From CAWKEY01 sp963696315 (lineage in GTDB: Bacteria > Pseudomonadota > Gammaproteobacteria > Methylococcales > Methylomonadaceae): 64,000 nucleotides of DNA. The translations under genes and the position numbers were made by a program. The notes beneath the pieces were generated by a model, which had not been told where the DNA came from, searched no databases, and saw nothing but the letters and a program-made list of their open reading frames with translations. Every line of letters starts with the position of its first letter. The first letter of the stretch is position 1. The stretch is from contig CAVOJU010000048.1 of NCBI GenBank assembly GCA_963696315.1, positions 1-64,000 of the forward strand, in the 5' to 3' direction. This document shows positions 17,939-27,846 of this stretch, piece after piece.

Positions 17939-20326
17939 ATGGCCATCAAAAAATCCGAGCTTTACAGCTCGCTATGGAAAAGCTGCGACGAACTGCGCGG
18001 CGGTATGGATGCATCCCAGTACAAGGACTACGTACTGGTGTCTGCTGTTCGTCAAATACATCTCCGACAAATACGCCGGGCAAAAAGACGCGTTGATTGA
18101 AGTGCCCTCGGGCGGCAGCTTTGCCGACATGGTGGCGTTGAAGGGCGACAAGGAAATCGGCGACAAGATCAACAAGATCATCAGCCGCCTGGCCGAGGCC
18201 AACGACCTTAAAGGCGTGATTGATGTCGCCGACTTTAACGATGCCGAGAAGCTGGGCAAAGGCAAGGAGATGGTCGATCGGCTCTCCAACCTCGTGAGCA
18301 TCTTCAATACGCCGGGGCTGGATTTCAAGGGCAATCGCGCCGAGGGCGACGACATTCTGGGCGATGCCTATGAATACCTGATGCGCCATTTCGCCACCGA
18401 ATCCGGCAAAAGCAAGGGGCAGTTTTACACCCCGGCGGAAGTCTCGCGCATCATGGCCAAAGTGATCGGCATCGGCAGCGCCAGCAGCGCCAACCAAACA
18501 CTTTATGACCCGACCTGCGGCTCTGCCTCGTTGCTGCTCAAAGCCCATGACGAGGCGCGCGGCAACACCGGGCTGGACATCACGATCTATGGCCAGGAAA
18601 TGGACAACGCCACAGCCGCGCTGGCCAAAATGAACATGATCCTGCACGATTGCCCGACGGCGGAAATCTGGAAGGACAACACCCTGTCCAGCCCACACTT
18701 CAAACAAGCCGACGGCCGCCTGAAAACCTTTGATTTTGCCGTCGCCAATCCGCCGTTCTCCACCAAAGCCTGGAGCAATGGCTTCAACCCGGCGGAAGAC
18801 GAATACAAACGTTTCGAATACGGCATCCCGCCTGCCAAAAACGGCGACTATGCGTTTCTGCTGCACATCCTCAGCTCGTTAAAAAGCACCGGCAAAGGCG
18901 CGGTGATTCTGCCGCATGGCGTGCTGTTCCGGGGCGGCGCCGAGGCGGTGATCCGCAAGCGCATCATCCAGCAGGGCACCATCAAAGGCATCATCGGCCT
19001 GCCTGCCAACCTGTTTTACGGCACCGGCATTCCCGCCTGTATTATCGTGATGGACAAGGAAAACGCCGCCGCGCGCAAAGGCCTGTTCATGATCGACGCC
19101 AGCAAAGGCTTTATCAAGGACGGCAACAAGAACCGCCTGCGCGCCCAGGATATACACAAAATCGTCGATACCTTCAACAAGCAGATCGAAACGCCCAAAT
19201 ATGCCCGACTGGTGCCGCTGGCCGAGATCGAGGGCAATGATTACAACCTGAATCTGCCGCGCTACATCGACAGCAGCGCAGCGGAAGACTTGCGGGACAT
19301 CGATGCCCACCTCAACGGCGGCATTCCCAATCGCGACATCGACAATCTCGACGCTTATTGGCAGGTATTTCCCGCCGTGCGCCGCGACCTCTTTGCCGAT
19401 GCTGACGCCCCGGTTACAGCCAGCCCAGGGTCGAAGCCGGCCAGGTTAAGGCCGCTATTTTCGATCATCCCGAATTTACCCTCTTCAACCAGCAAGTCAC
19501 GCAACGGTTCGCGGCATGGCAAGCGGCCAACATGCCGCTGCTCACCGGCATCCAGCCCGGCGACCGCCCCAAGGCGCTGATCGAAACCCTGTCGGAAAAC
19601 CTGCTGGAAACTTTCCGCGCCGTGCCTTTAATTGATGCCTACGATGTTTATCAACATCTGCTGGACTACTGGGCCGAGACGATGCAGGACGATGCCTGGC
19701 AAATAGCCCATGAAGGCTGGCGGGCCGTGCTGGACCCTTCGACCAGTTCAGGGCAAGTGGCAAAACCCAACACTGATTTGATCCCTGCTCAACTGATTGT
19801 CGCCCGCTACTTCAGCGTCGAGCGGCAAGCCATCGAACAACTGGAAGCCGAGCGTGATGCCATCAGCCGCCAGATGGAAGAGATGGAGGAAGAGCAGGGC
19901 GGCGAAGAGGGTTTGCTGGCCGAAGGCAAAACCGAAAAAGGCAAACTCAGCGCCAAAAGCGTGAAAGACCGGCTGAAAGCCATCAACAACGACAACGATG
20001 CCGCCGAAGAGCGTGAAGCATTGGAAGCCTATCAGGCGCTGATCGAACAGGAATCCGCCGCCGGTAAAAAAGTGAAGGATGCGCAAAAAGCGCTGGATGC
20101 CAAAGTCGCTGCCAAATACGGCCAACTCAGCGAAGCCGAGATCAAAACCCTGGTGGTGGACGATAAATGGCTGGCCGCGCTGGCTGTTAGTGTGCAAAGC
20201 GAGCTGGATCGGGTCAGTCAGGCGCTGACCGGACGGATCAAGCAACTGGCCGAACGCTATGCCACGCCGCTGCCAAAGTTGCTTGATGAAGTGGAAACCT
20301 TGCTGTCCGCGTGGACGAGCATCTGA
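17939..20326 (+). pseudogene. hsdM: type I restriction-modification DNA methyltransferase HsdM, two frameshifts
   Basis: Begins at ATG 17939 (MAIKKSELYSSLWKSCDELR). It shifts frame near 18037, where KDYVL should join LLFVKYISDKYAG. The main part then has the SAM-binding motif DPTCGSASLLLKAHDE and the catalytic NPPF (VANPPFSTKAW) of N6-adenine methyltransferases. A second shift near 19410 moves the frame to GYSQPRVEAGQVKAAIFDH, and the C-terminal helical part ends at 20326. Joined, it would be about 795 residues, right for the larger HsdM class. An in-frame DPSTSSGQ near 19735 looks like an inserted dispersed repeat. As written it would give neither modification nor a stable complex. Confidence 0.85.
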
Positions 20327-20342
20327 AAAGGATGGGGTTTAT

Positions 20343-21363
20343 ATGGAATTGATGGCTTCCCATGACTATCAGCATCTGCTGGAGCAAATTTCCGATACCT
20401 ATACGCAGGGCCGTATTCTGTGCTGTGCAGGCCGTCAATGCCCAGATCACGGAAACCTATTGGCAGGTTGGAAGGCACATCGTCGAGTTTGAGCAAGGCG
20501 GCAAGATCAGGGCCGATTACGGCAAAGCGCTGATTGCCAGTCTGGCTAAAGACCTGAGCTTGCGCCACGGCAAGGGCTTTAGCCGCAGCAACCTGATTCG
20601 TATCCGCCAGTTTTATCTGGCTATCCAAAAGGTGCGACGCTGTCGCACCTATTGAGCTGGTCGCACATCGTCGAATTGCTGAAAATTGACGACCCACTGG
20701 AACGCGGTTTCTACGAGCAGCAGAGCCAGCTCGAACGCTGGTCGGTGCGGGAACTGATCCGACAAAAGGAAAGCGCTCTATTCCTGCGTCTTGCTGCAAG
20801 TCAAGATAAGGCGGGAATACTGCAACTCGCCGCACAAGGGCAGATTGTTGAACAGCCCGCCGATCTGCTGCGCGAACCTTATGTGTTCGAGTTTTTGAAA
20901 ATTCCCGAACCCTATCAAGTCTCGGAAACCCAGCTCGAAACCGTGCTGTGCAATCATCTCCAGCAATTTCTGCTGGAGCTAGGCAAAGGGTTTCACCTTC
21001 GTCGGTCGGCAATACCGCATCACGTTGAATAACACCCACTACAAAGTCGATCTGGTGTTTTACCACCGCATATTGCGCTGCTTCGTGCTCATCGACCTGA
21101 AGATCAACGAAGTGCAACACCACGACATCGGCCAGATGAATATGTACCTGGGCTACTTCGCCAACGAGGAAAACATCGAAGGCGACAATCCGCCCATCGG
21201 CATCATCCTCACCAAAAACAAGGACGAACTGCTGGTGGAATACGCCACCTATCAGATGAACAGCCAGCTTTTCGTGCAGAAATACCAGCTCTATTTGCCG
21301 GATCGGGAAGAGCTGCGGAAGGAACTGGAATTGAGTTTGCGCGAGGCGGAAGGCAATGAATAG
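20343..21363 (+). pseudogene. YhcG-like PDDEXK nuclease (DUF1016), three frameshifts
   Basis: Starts at ATG 20343 (MELMASHDYQHLLEQISDTY), just after hsdM. Frame changes near 20415 (to AVQAVNAQITETYWQVGRHI), near 20630 (PKGATLSHLLSWSHIVELL) and near 20990 (GF / TFVGRQYRITLNN) reconstruct a full DUF1016/YhcG protein of about 340 residues. The nuclease core is visible at the end: YKVDLVFYHRILRCFVLIDLK (the D...xDLK of PDDEXK folds), then GQMNMYLGYF. Such genes often accompany type I RM loci. It overlaps hsdS by 8 bases. Confidence 0.8.
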
Positions 21364-22628
21364 CGAGCCATTAAAAATTGACAACGGATCGTTGGCTGTT
21401 GGTGAGGCCTTGGCGCGTTATCGATCATCCGCTGTCAATTCTCCATTGGTTCCGCCGGGTTACAAGCAGACTGAGTTGGGGGTGATACCGGAGGATTGGG
21501 ATGTTTCTTGCGCTCGGAGACTCCTTCGATGCTTGCGATCATCTCCGTCTTCCAATTAGTCAATCAGTCCGCGAACGGATGATTGGCGACTATCCATATT
21601 ATGGACCTACAAGTATACAAGGGTAGGATCAACGAGTATCGCATCGATGGTGAATACGCCCTGATCGGTGAAGACGGTGATCATTTTTTGAAATGGCGTA
21701 CTCAACCCATGACTTTGTTGGTTCGAGGTAAATTTAACGTAAATAATCATGCTCACTTAGTACGTGGTTCTAAAAACCTTACTGACTGGTTTTATTGGTT
21801 TTTTGCATACAGAGATATTACATCCTATCTGACTCGTCAAGGTGCAGGGCGCTTCAAGCTAACGAAAAGCGCTTTAGTTCAATTACCATGTCTAATCCCG
21901 CCACTTCCAGAACAACGCGCCATCGCCGCCGCGCTGTCCGATGTGGATGCCCTGCTCGCCAAACTCGACCAGCTCATCGCCAAGAAGCGCGACCTCAAAC
22001 AGGCCGCCATGCAGCAACTCCTCACCGGCCAGACCCGTTTGCCGGGGTTTAGCGGGGAGTGGGAGGTGAAGCAGTTGGGAGAACTTGCTGGAGTATGAGT
22101 CAACCGCAAGTATCTGCTTCAAGATTACAATATCGCGATGACTGGGATGTCCGTCCTATCTCCAAGGACATTTACGGTCGGCATATACAAATGACGAAAA
22201 TCGATTTTTCAGCAATCTTTCCGTAATGATATTCGAGATTCCACCAGGGTCAAATAAGTATGTTACCTGATTCGACTTTGCAAAGCGAAGTCGTGCGAGG
22301 ACTATGCAGATTTTATGCGATCTATGCATATGCGACATGTCGATTTACAGACTCGTTATCTTTCCACATCATTAATGCACTATTAATTACTCTAGTTCAG
22401 GGCGACAATATCACGGCAATTGGATTTCAGAATACTAAATAATTCGGTCAGAAGTCGAATGCTCATTGATTCTCAGCTGCCACGATTGATGAACAAACCG
22501 CCATCGCCACCATTCTCTCCGACATGGACGCCGAAATCGCCGCCCTCGAAACCCGCCGCGACAAAACCAAAGACCTCAAGCAGGGCATGATGCAGGAACT
22601 GCTGACCGGCAGGATACGTTTGCTATAA
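21356..22628 (+). pseudogene. hsdS: type I specificity subunit HsdS, degenerate
   Basis: Starts MNSEPLKIDNG; GYKQTELGVIPEDWDV marks the first target-recognition domain. The frame breaks near 21510-21600, where only a remnant DYPYYGPTSIQG can be read. It resumes through EYRIDGEYALIGEDGDHFLK to the first conserved coiled-coil (LPPLPEQRAIAAALSDVDAL, QAAMQQLLTGQTRLPGF). The second TRD (22100-22470) is AT-rich and full of stops. The final coiled coil is preserved (EQTAIATILSDMDAEIAALE, KQGMMQELLTGRIRL) and ends at 22628. At least three lesions; no DNA specificity can be predicted. Confidence 0.8.
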
Positions 22629-22734
22629 CGCAGGTGCGTTAATAATTGAAATAGCGGCTTGCGCTATTTTAGTTTTATCGTAAAATCTAAAATACCAAGC
22701 AAGATTGTTTTAGTTTTTAGGAAAGGCCACGGCA

Positions 22735-23860
22735 ATGAAAAATTTTCAGGCAGGTCAGCTTGTCCAGCAAGCCCATTATAAAAGTTTTCAGCCCAACCCC
22801 ATCAACCGTGCCTGGGTGCTGGATAACATGGGGTTGATTCAGTTGCTGGGACAGGCGGACCGGGAACTGGGCCGGCTGGACATGTATTCGGATTACATTC
22901 CCAATATTGATTTATTTATCCGTATGCACGTGCTGAAGGAGTCTACGCAATCGAGCAAGATTGAAGGCACGCAGACCAATATGGAAGAGGCGCTGCTGGA
23001 GCAGGAAGATGTCGCGCTGGATAAACGGGATGACTGGGAAGAAGTGCAAAACTATGTGGCGGCGATGAATCAGGCGATTGCGAATTTGCAGACGCTGCCA
23101 TTTTCTGCACGCCTGATCCGTGAGACGCACAAGACCCTGATGCAAAGCGTGCGTGGCAAGCACAAGCAGCCGGGCGAGTTCCGGCTCAGCCAGAACTGGA
23201 TAGGCGGGGCAACGCTGAACGATGCGGTGTTCGTGCCGCCGGTGCATACGTCCATTGCTGAGCTGATCGGCGATATTGAACAGTTTGTACATAACGATGC
23301 TCAGTATTTTCCCGAGTTGCTGAAAATTGCGTTGGTGCACTACCAGTTTGAAACCATCCACCCGTTCCTGGATGGCAATGGCCGGGTGGGGCGTTTGCTG
23401 ATTACGCTGTATCTGGTAAGCAAGGGCATATTGAAAAAACCGGTGTTGTATCTGTCGGATTTTTTCGAGCGCAATCGCTCCCTTTATTACGACAATCTGA
23501 TGCGGGTGCGGGAAAAAAACGATTTGCTGCAATGGTTCAAGTTTTTTCTGGTCGGGGTTATCGAAACCGCGCAAAGCAGTATTGCCACGTTCGACAATAT
23601 TCTGAAACTGCAAAAGCAGGTGGATAGCCAGATACAGACGCTTGGGCAGCAGAACCGCCAATGCGCGGAAAGTGATTCATTATTTGTACCAGCGTCCAAT
23701 GATTGATGCCGCCAAAGTGGGCGAGGTGGCTGAAATATCGCCCGCATCCGCCTACAAGCTGATTGCCGATTTGGAACAGTTCGGCATATTGAAAGAAATC
23801 ACTGGTGGCAAACGCGGCAAGATGTATGTGTTTGCGGACTACTTGCAGTTATTCAACTGA
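22735..23860 (+). CDS. Fic-domain AMPylator, one frameshift
   Basis: ATG 22735 has AGGAAAGG upstream. The first 300 codons encode a Fic protein of the Fic_N + Fic class: MKNFQAGQLVQQAHYKSFQP start, inhibitory-helix motif SSKIEG (class II, about residues 78-83), and the complete active site HPFLDGNGRVGR (about residues 205-216). Near 23653 an extra G shifts the frame. The expected winged-helix end (SRTANARKVIHYLYQRPM, ISPASAYKLIADLEQFGI) follows in another frame to 23860. As read, the catalytic domain survives but loses its C-terminal DNA-binding module. These proteins transfer AMP to targets. It lies inside the RM locus between hsdS and hsdR. Confidence 0.85.
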
Positions 23861-23878
23861 CAACAGGAAAACGTCGCC

Positions 23879-26800
23879 ATGGAATCATCGAATGTGGGGC
23901 AAATTGAGCGGCTTACCCAGGCCCGCGTCGTCAAGCTGTTCTGCGAGTCGCTGGGCTACGACTATCTGGGCAACTGGATAGACCGGGCAGGCAATCGCAA
24001 CATCGAAGCCGATCTGTTGCACGCCTTTCTGAACAAGCAGGGTTATGACGAAGCGCTGATTAGCCGCGCCATTCATCTGCTTGATAAAGCCGCCAGCGAC
24101 ACCAGCAAAAGCCTGTTTGACCGCAACAAGGCCGTCTACGAACTGCTGCGCTATGGCGTCAAGGTCAAGCCGGAGGTCGGCGAAAACACCCAAACCGTGT
24201 GGCTGATCGACTGGAAGCAGCCGCTGGCTAATGACTTTGGCATTGCCGAAGAGGTCACTGTAAAAGCGGCGGATGCCAAGGCCAACAGCAAACGCCCGGA
24301 TGTGGTGCTGTATGTCAACGGCATCGCGCTGGGTGTGCTGGAGTTGAAGCGTTCCACGGTATCGGTGGCCGAAGGCATCCGCCAGAATCTGGACAACCAG
24401 AAGCCGGTTTTTATCGAGCCTTTTTTCTCCACTACGCAGTTATTGATGGCGGGTAACGACACCGAGGGCTTGCGCTACGGCAGTATCGAGACCAAGGAAA
24501 AGTATTACCTGACCTGGAAGGAAGACAGCCCCATCGGCAATCTGCTGGATCGGCACCTGTGCCAGCTATGCAACAAAGCCCGCTTTCTGGAACTGATCCA
24601 CGACTTCATCGTCTTCGATGCCGGTATTAAAAAACTGTGCCGCCACAACCAGTATTTTGGCGTGCGCGCCGCCCAGGACTTTGTGCGCCGCCGTGAAGGC
24701 GGCATCATCTGGCACACCCAGGGCAGCGGCAAATCGCTGACCATGGTCTGGCTGACCAAATGGATACGCGAGAACCGGCCCGATGCCCGCGTGTTGATCA
24801 TTACCGACCGCACCGAGCTGGATGAGCAGATAGAAAAAGTGTTTCTGGGGGTGAATGAACACATTTACCGCACCCAAAGCGGCGCGGATTTAATCGCCAC
24901 GCTGAATGCTCCGGCACCGTGGCTGCTGTGTTCCCTGATCCACAAGTTTGGCGGCAAGGAAGACGGCGAAGATGCCGGCAACATCGCCGCCTATATCGAC
25001 GAGGTGAAGAAATCGCTGCCTGCCGGCTTTAAGGCCAAGGGCGACCTGTGCGTATTTGTCGATGAGTGCCATCGCACCCAGTCCGGCGAATTGCATAAGG
25101 CGATGAAGGCGATCCTGCCCAATGCGCTGTTTATCGGCTTTACCGGTACGCCGCTGCTGAAGGCGGACAAACAGCGCAGCATCGAGGTGTTTGGCCGCTA
25201 CATCCATACCTACAAATTCGACGAAGCGGTTAAAGGATGGCGTGGTGCTGGATTTGCGCTATGAAGCGCGCGACATTGATCAGAGCATCACCTCGCAGGC
25301 CAAGATCGATCAATGGTTTGAGGCCAAAACCAAAGGCTTGAACGATCTCGCGAAGGCGCAGCTCAAGCAGAAATGGGGCACAATGCAGCGCGTGCTGTCC
25401 TGTCAGTCGCGGCTGGAAAAGATCGTCGCCGACATATTAATGGATATGGCGACGCGCGACCGGCTGCAAAGCGGACGCGGCAATGCCCTGCTGGTGACCA
25501 GCAGCATCTTTGAGGCCTGCAAATGTTATGAGTTATTCGCCAAGACCGATTTGGCCGACAAATGCGCGATTGTTACCTCTTACCGGCCTTCACCTGCGGA
25601 CATCAAGGGCGAAGCCTCCGGCGAGGGCTTGACCGAGAAACTGCGGCAATATGAGATTTACAACAAGATGCTCAACGGCCAGGAACCGGAGGCCTTTGAG
25701 AAGGCGGTAAAAAAGAAATTCATCGATGAACCGGGGCAGATGAAGCTGCTGATTGTCGTGGACAAGCTGCTGACCGGCTTTGATGCGCCGCCTGCCACCT
25801 ATCTCTACATCGACAAGAAGATGCGCGACCATGCCCTGTTTCAGGCGATTTGCCGCATCAACCGGCTGGATGGCGACGATAAGGAATACGGTTACATCAT
25901 CGACTATCAGGACCTGTTCAAGAGCCTGGAGCATTCCATCCACGATTACACCGCGGGCGCACTGGATGGTTACGACAAGGCGGATGTCGCCGGGTTATTG
26001 GAAGATCGTCTCGGCAAGGCGCGGGAGCATCTGGAACAAGCCTGGGAAACCATCAGGGCCTTATGCGAACCCGTCGAAGCGCCGAAAGATACTCTGGCCT
26101 ATTTACGCTATTTTTGCGGCCCGGATACCAGTGACAAGACCGCATTGAAGGAGCGGGAAGCCAAGCGTCTGGCGCTGTACAAGCATACGGTGGCGTTCAT
26201 CCGCGCTTATGCGGCTTTGGCCAACGAACTGGAACAGGCGGGTTATAAGCCGGCAGAGATCGCTCAGCTGAAAGCCGATGTCGATCATTATGAGAAAGTC
26301 CGTAACGAGGTCAAACTGGCCAGCGGCGATTACATTGACCTGAAGATGTATGAGCCTGCGATGCGCCACCTGATCGATACTTACATCCGCGCCGAGGAAA
26401 GCGAAAAGATTTCCGCATTTGATGACATGACGCTGATCCAGATGATTGTCGAGCGCGGCGCTGATGCGGTTAATGCGCTGCCCGAAGGCATCCGCAACAA
26501 CAAGGAAGCGGTCGCGGAAACCATCGAAAACAACGTCCGCAAACTGATCATCGACGAGACGCCGATCAATCCCAAGTATTACGAGAAGATGTCGGAATTG
26601 CTGGATGCCTTGATTGAGCAACGCCGAAAAGGTGCGCTGGATTATCAGAAATATCTGGCTGAAGTTGTGGAACTGGCGAAACAGGCGAAACATCCGCCGA
26701 CCGGATACTTATCCCGCCAGCCATCGATACAACAGCCAAACGGGCCTTGTATGACAATCTGGACAGAGACGAGGCGCTGACCCATGCGCTGGATGACAAG

Positions 26801-26941
26801 GTACGCACGACTTGCAAGGATGGTTGGCGCGGTCACAAGGTCAAGGAGAAAGAAGTCAAATACGCCGTCGGTTCAGTACTGCAGGATGATGAGCTGACCG
26901 AGCGCATCTTTGAACTGGTGAAGAATCAGCGTGAGTATTGA
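23879..26941 (+). pseudogene. hsdR: type I restriction endonuclease HsdR, frameshifted
   Basis: Starts at ATG 23879. N-terminal nuclease domain with RPDVVLYVNGIALGVLELK (D...ExK), Walker A THTQGSGKSLTM-like HTQGSGKSLTM (about residue 285), helicase motif II DECHRTQSG, and GFTGTP. Near 25233 an extra G (AAAGGATGG) shifts the frame; sequence resumes DGVVLDLRYEARDID and continues through SF2 domain 2 (DKLLTGFDAP, FQAICRINRLDGDD). Two more extra bases near 26712 and 26733 precede the end (ALYDNLDRDEALTHALDDKV, ending at 26941). Intact length would be about 1020 residues. The restriction subunit is therefore probably dead, unless these are sequencing indels. Confidence 0.85.
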
Positions 26942-27661
26942 GACACACCAGATCACTGTCAACAGTATCAAGGTTGATGTGGTTCGCAAGGACATCAAAA
27001 ACCTGCATCTGGGCGTGTATCCGCCGCAATGGCCGGGTGCGGGTGGCGGCGCCTTTAGCCGTGAGCGATGATGCGGTGCGCTTGGCGGTGGTTGGCAAAC
27101 TGGGCTGGATCAAACGCCAACAGGCAAAATTTGCCGCCCAGCCACGCCAATCCCGGCGGGAAATGGTCAGCGGCGAGAGCCACTATTTTCTAGGGTCAGC
27201 GATACCGTCTCCGTATCATTGAACATCATGGCGCCGGCAAAGTGGTGCTGCGCAATAAGGCCACTTTGGAGCTTCATGTAAGACCGGAGACGACTGCCGA
27301 ACAACGCGAGCAGGTTTTGCAGCAGTGGTATCGCGAGCAATTGAAACAATTGATTCCGCCGCTGCTGGAAAAGTGGCGGCCGGTATTGGGCGTTGAGCCT
27401 GCCGACTGGGGCATCAAGAAGATGAAAACCAAGTGGGGCGCCTGCAACATCAACGCGCGCCGCATCTGGCTGAATCTTGAATTGGCAAAAAAACCGGTTC
27501 AATGCCTGGAATACATTGTCGTCCATGAACTGGTGCACCTGCTGGAGCGGCACCATAACGAGCGGTTTATGGCGTTGATGGATCAGCATCTGTCGAATTG
27601 GCGCGTATATCGGGATGAGCTTAATCAAGCGCCGCTGGGGCATGAGCGTTGGGGCTGTTAA
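26931..27661 (+). pseudogene. SprT/YgjP-like zinc metallopeptidase, two frameshifts
   Basis: A GTG at 26931 overlaps the end of hsdR by 11 bases (GTG AGT ATT GAG). It reads SIETHQITVNSIKVDVVRKD, shifts near 27029 to NGRVRVAAPLAVSDDAVRLA, and shifts again near 27195 to QRYRLRIIEHHGAGKV, ending at 27661. The zinc-binding HELVHLLERHH and the WGIKKMKTKWGAC block are typical of the YgjP/DUF45 (M48-like) peptidases that commonly close type I RM operons. Reconstructed length is about 242 residues. Confidence 0.8.
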
Positions 27662-27727
27662 GAATTTCAGGCAACTTCCTGACGATCATGAAGAATCGTT
27701 AATCATCCCGGAAAATGAAAGTCAATT

Positions 27728-27769
27728 GTGGGAGCGACGCCTTCGTCGCGACGAGGGCGTCCCTCCCAC
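27728..27769. repeat. 42-bp REP palindrome
   Basis: Two 21-base arms (GTGGGAGCGACGCCTTCGTCG and its inverse) with two mismatches and no loop. GTGGGAGCGACGCC is the core of widespread gammaproteobacterial REP sequences. It lies between the two convergent operons (RM locus and fdhBA). Confidence 0.75.
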
Positions 27770-27803
27770 GATGGTCATAACGACTTTTACCGAGCCAGTA
27801 GAA

Positions 27804-27833
27804 AAGATCAGGAAGAGGTGTCTTCCCGATCTT
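27804..27833 (-). terminator. terminator of the fdhBA operon
   Basis: AAGATCAGGAAGA (27804-27816) pairs with TCTTCCCGATCTT (27821-27833), one mismatch, GGTG loop. On the minus strand the stem is followed by TTTTCT. It lies 14 bases beyond the fdhA stop. Confidence 0.65.
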
Positions 27834-27846
27834 CGTGTGAGTGATG

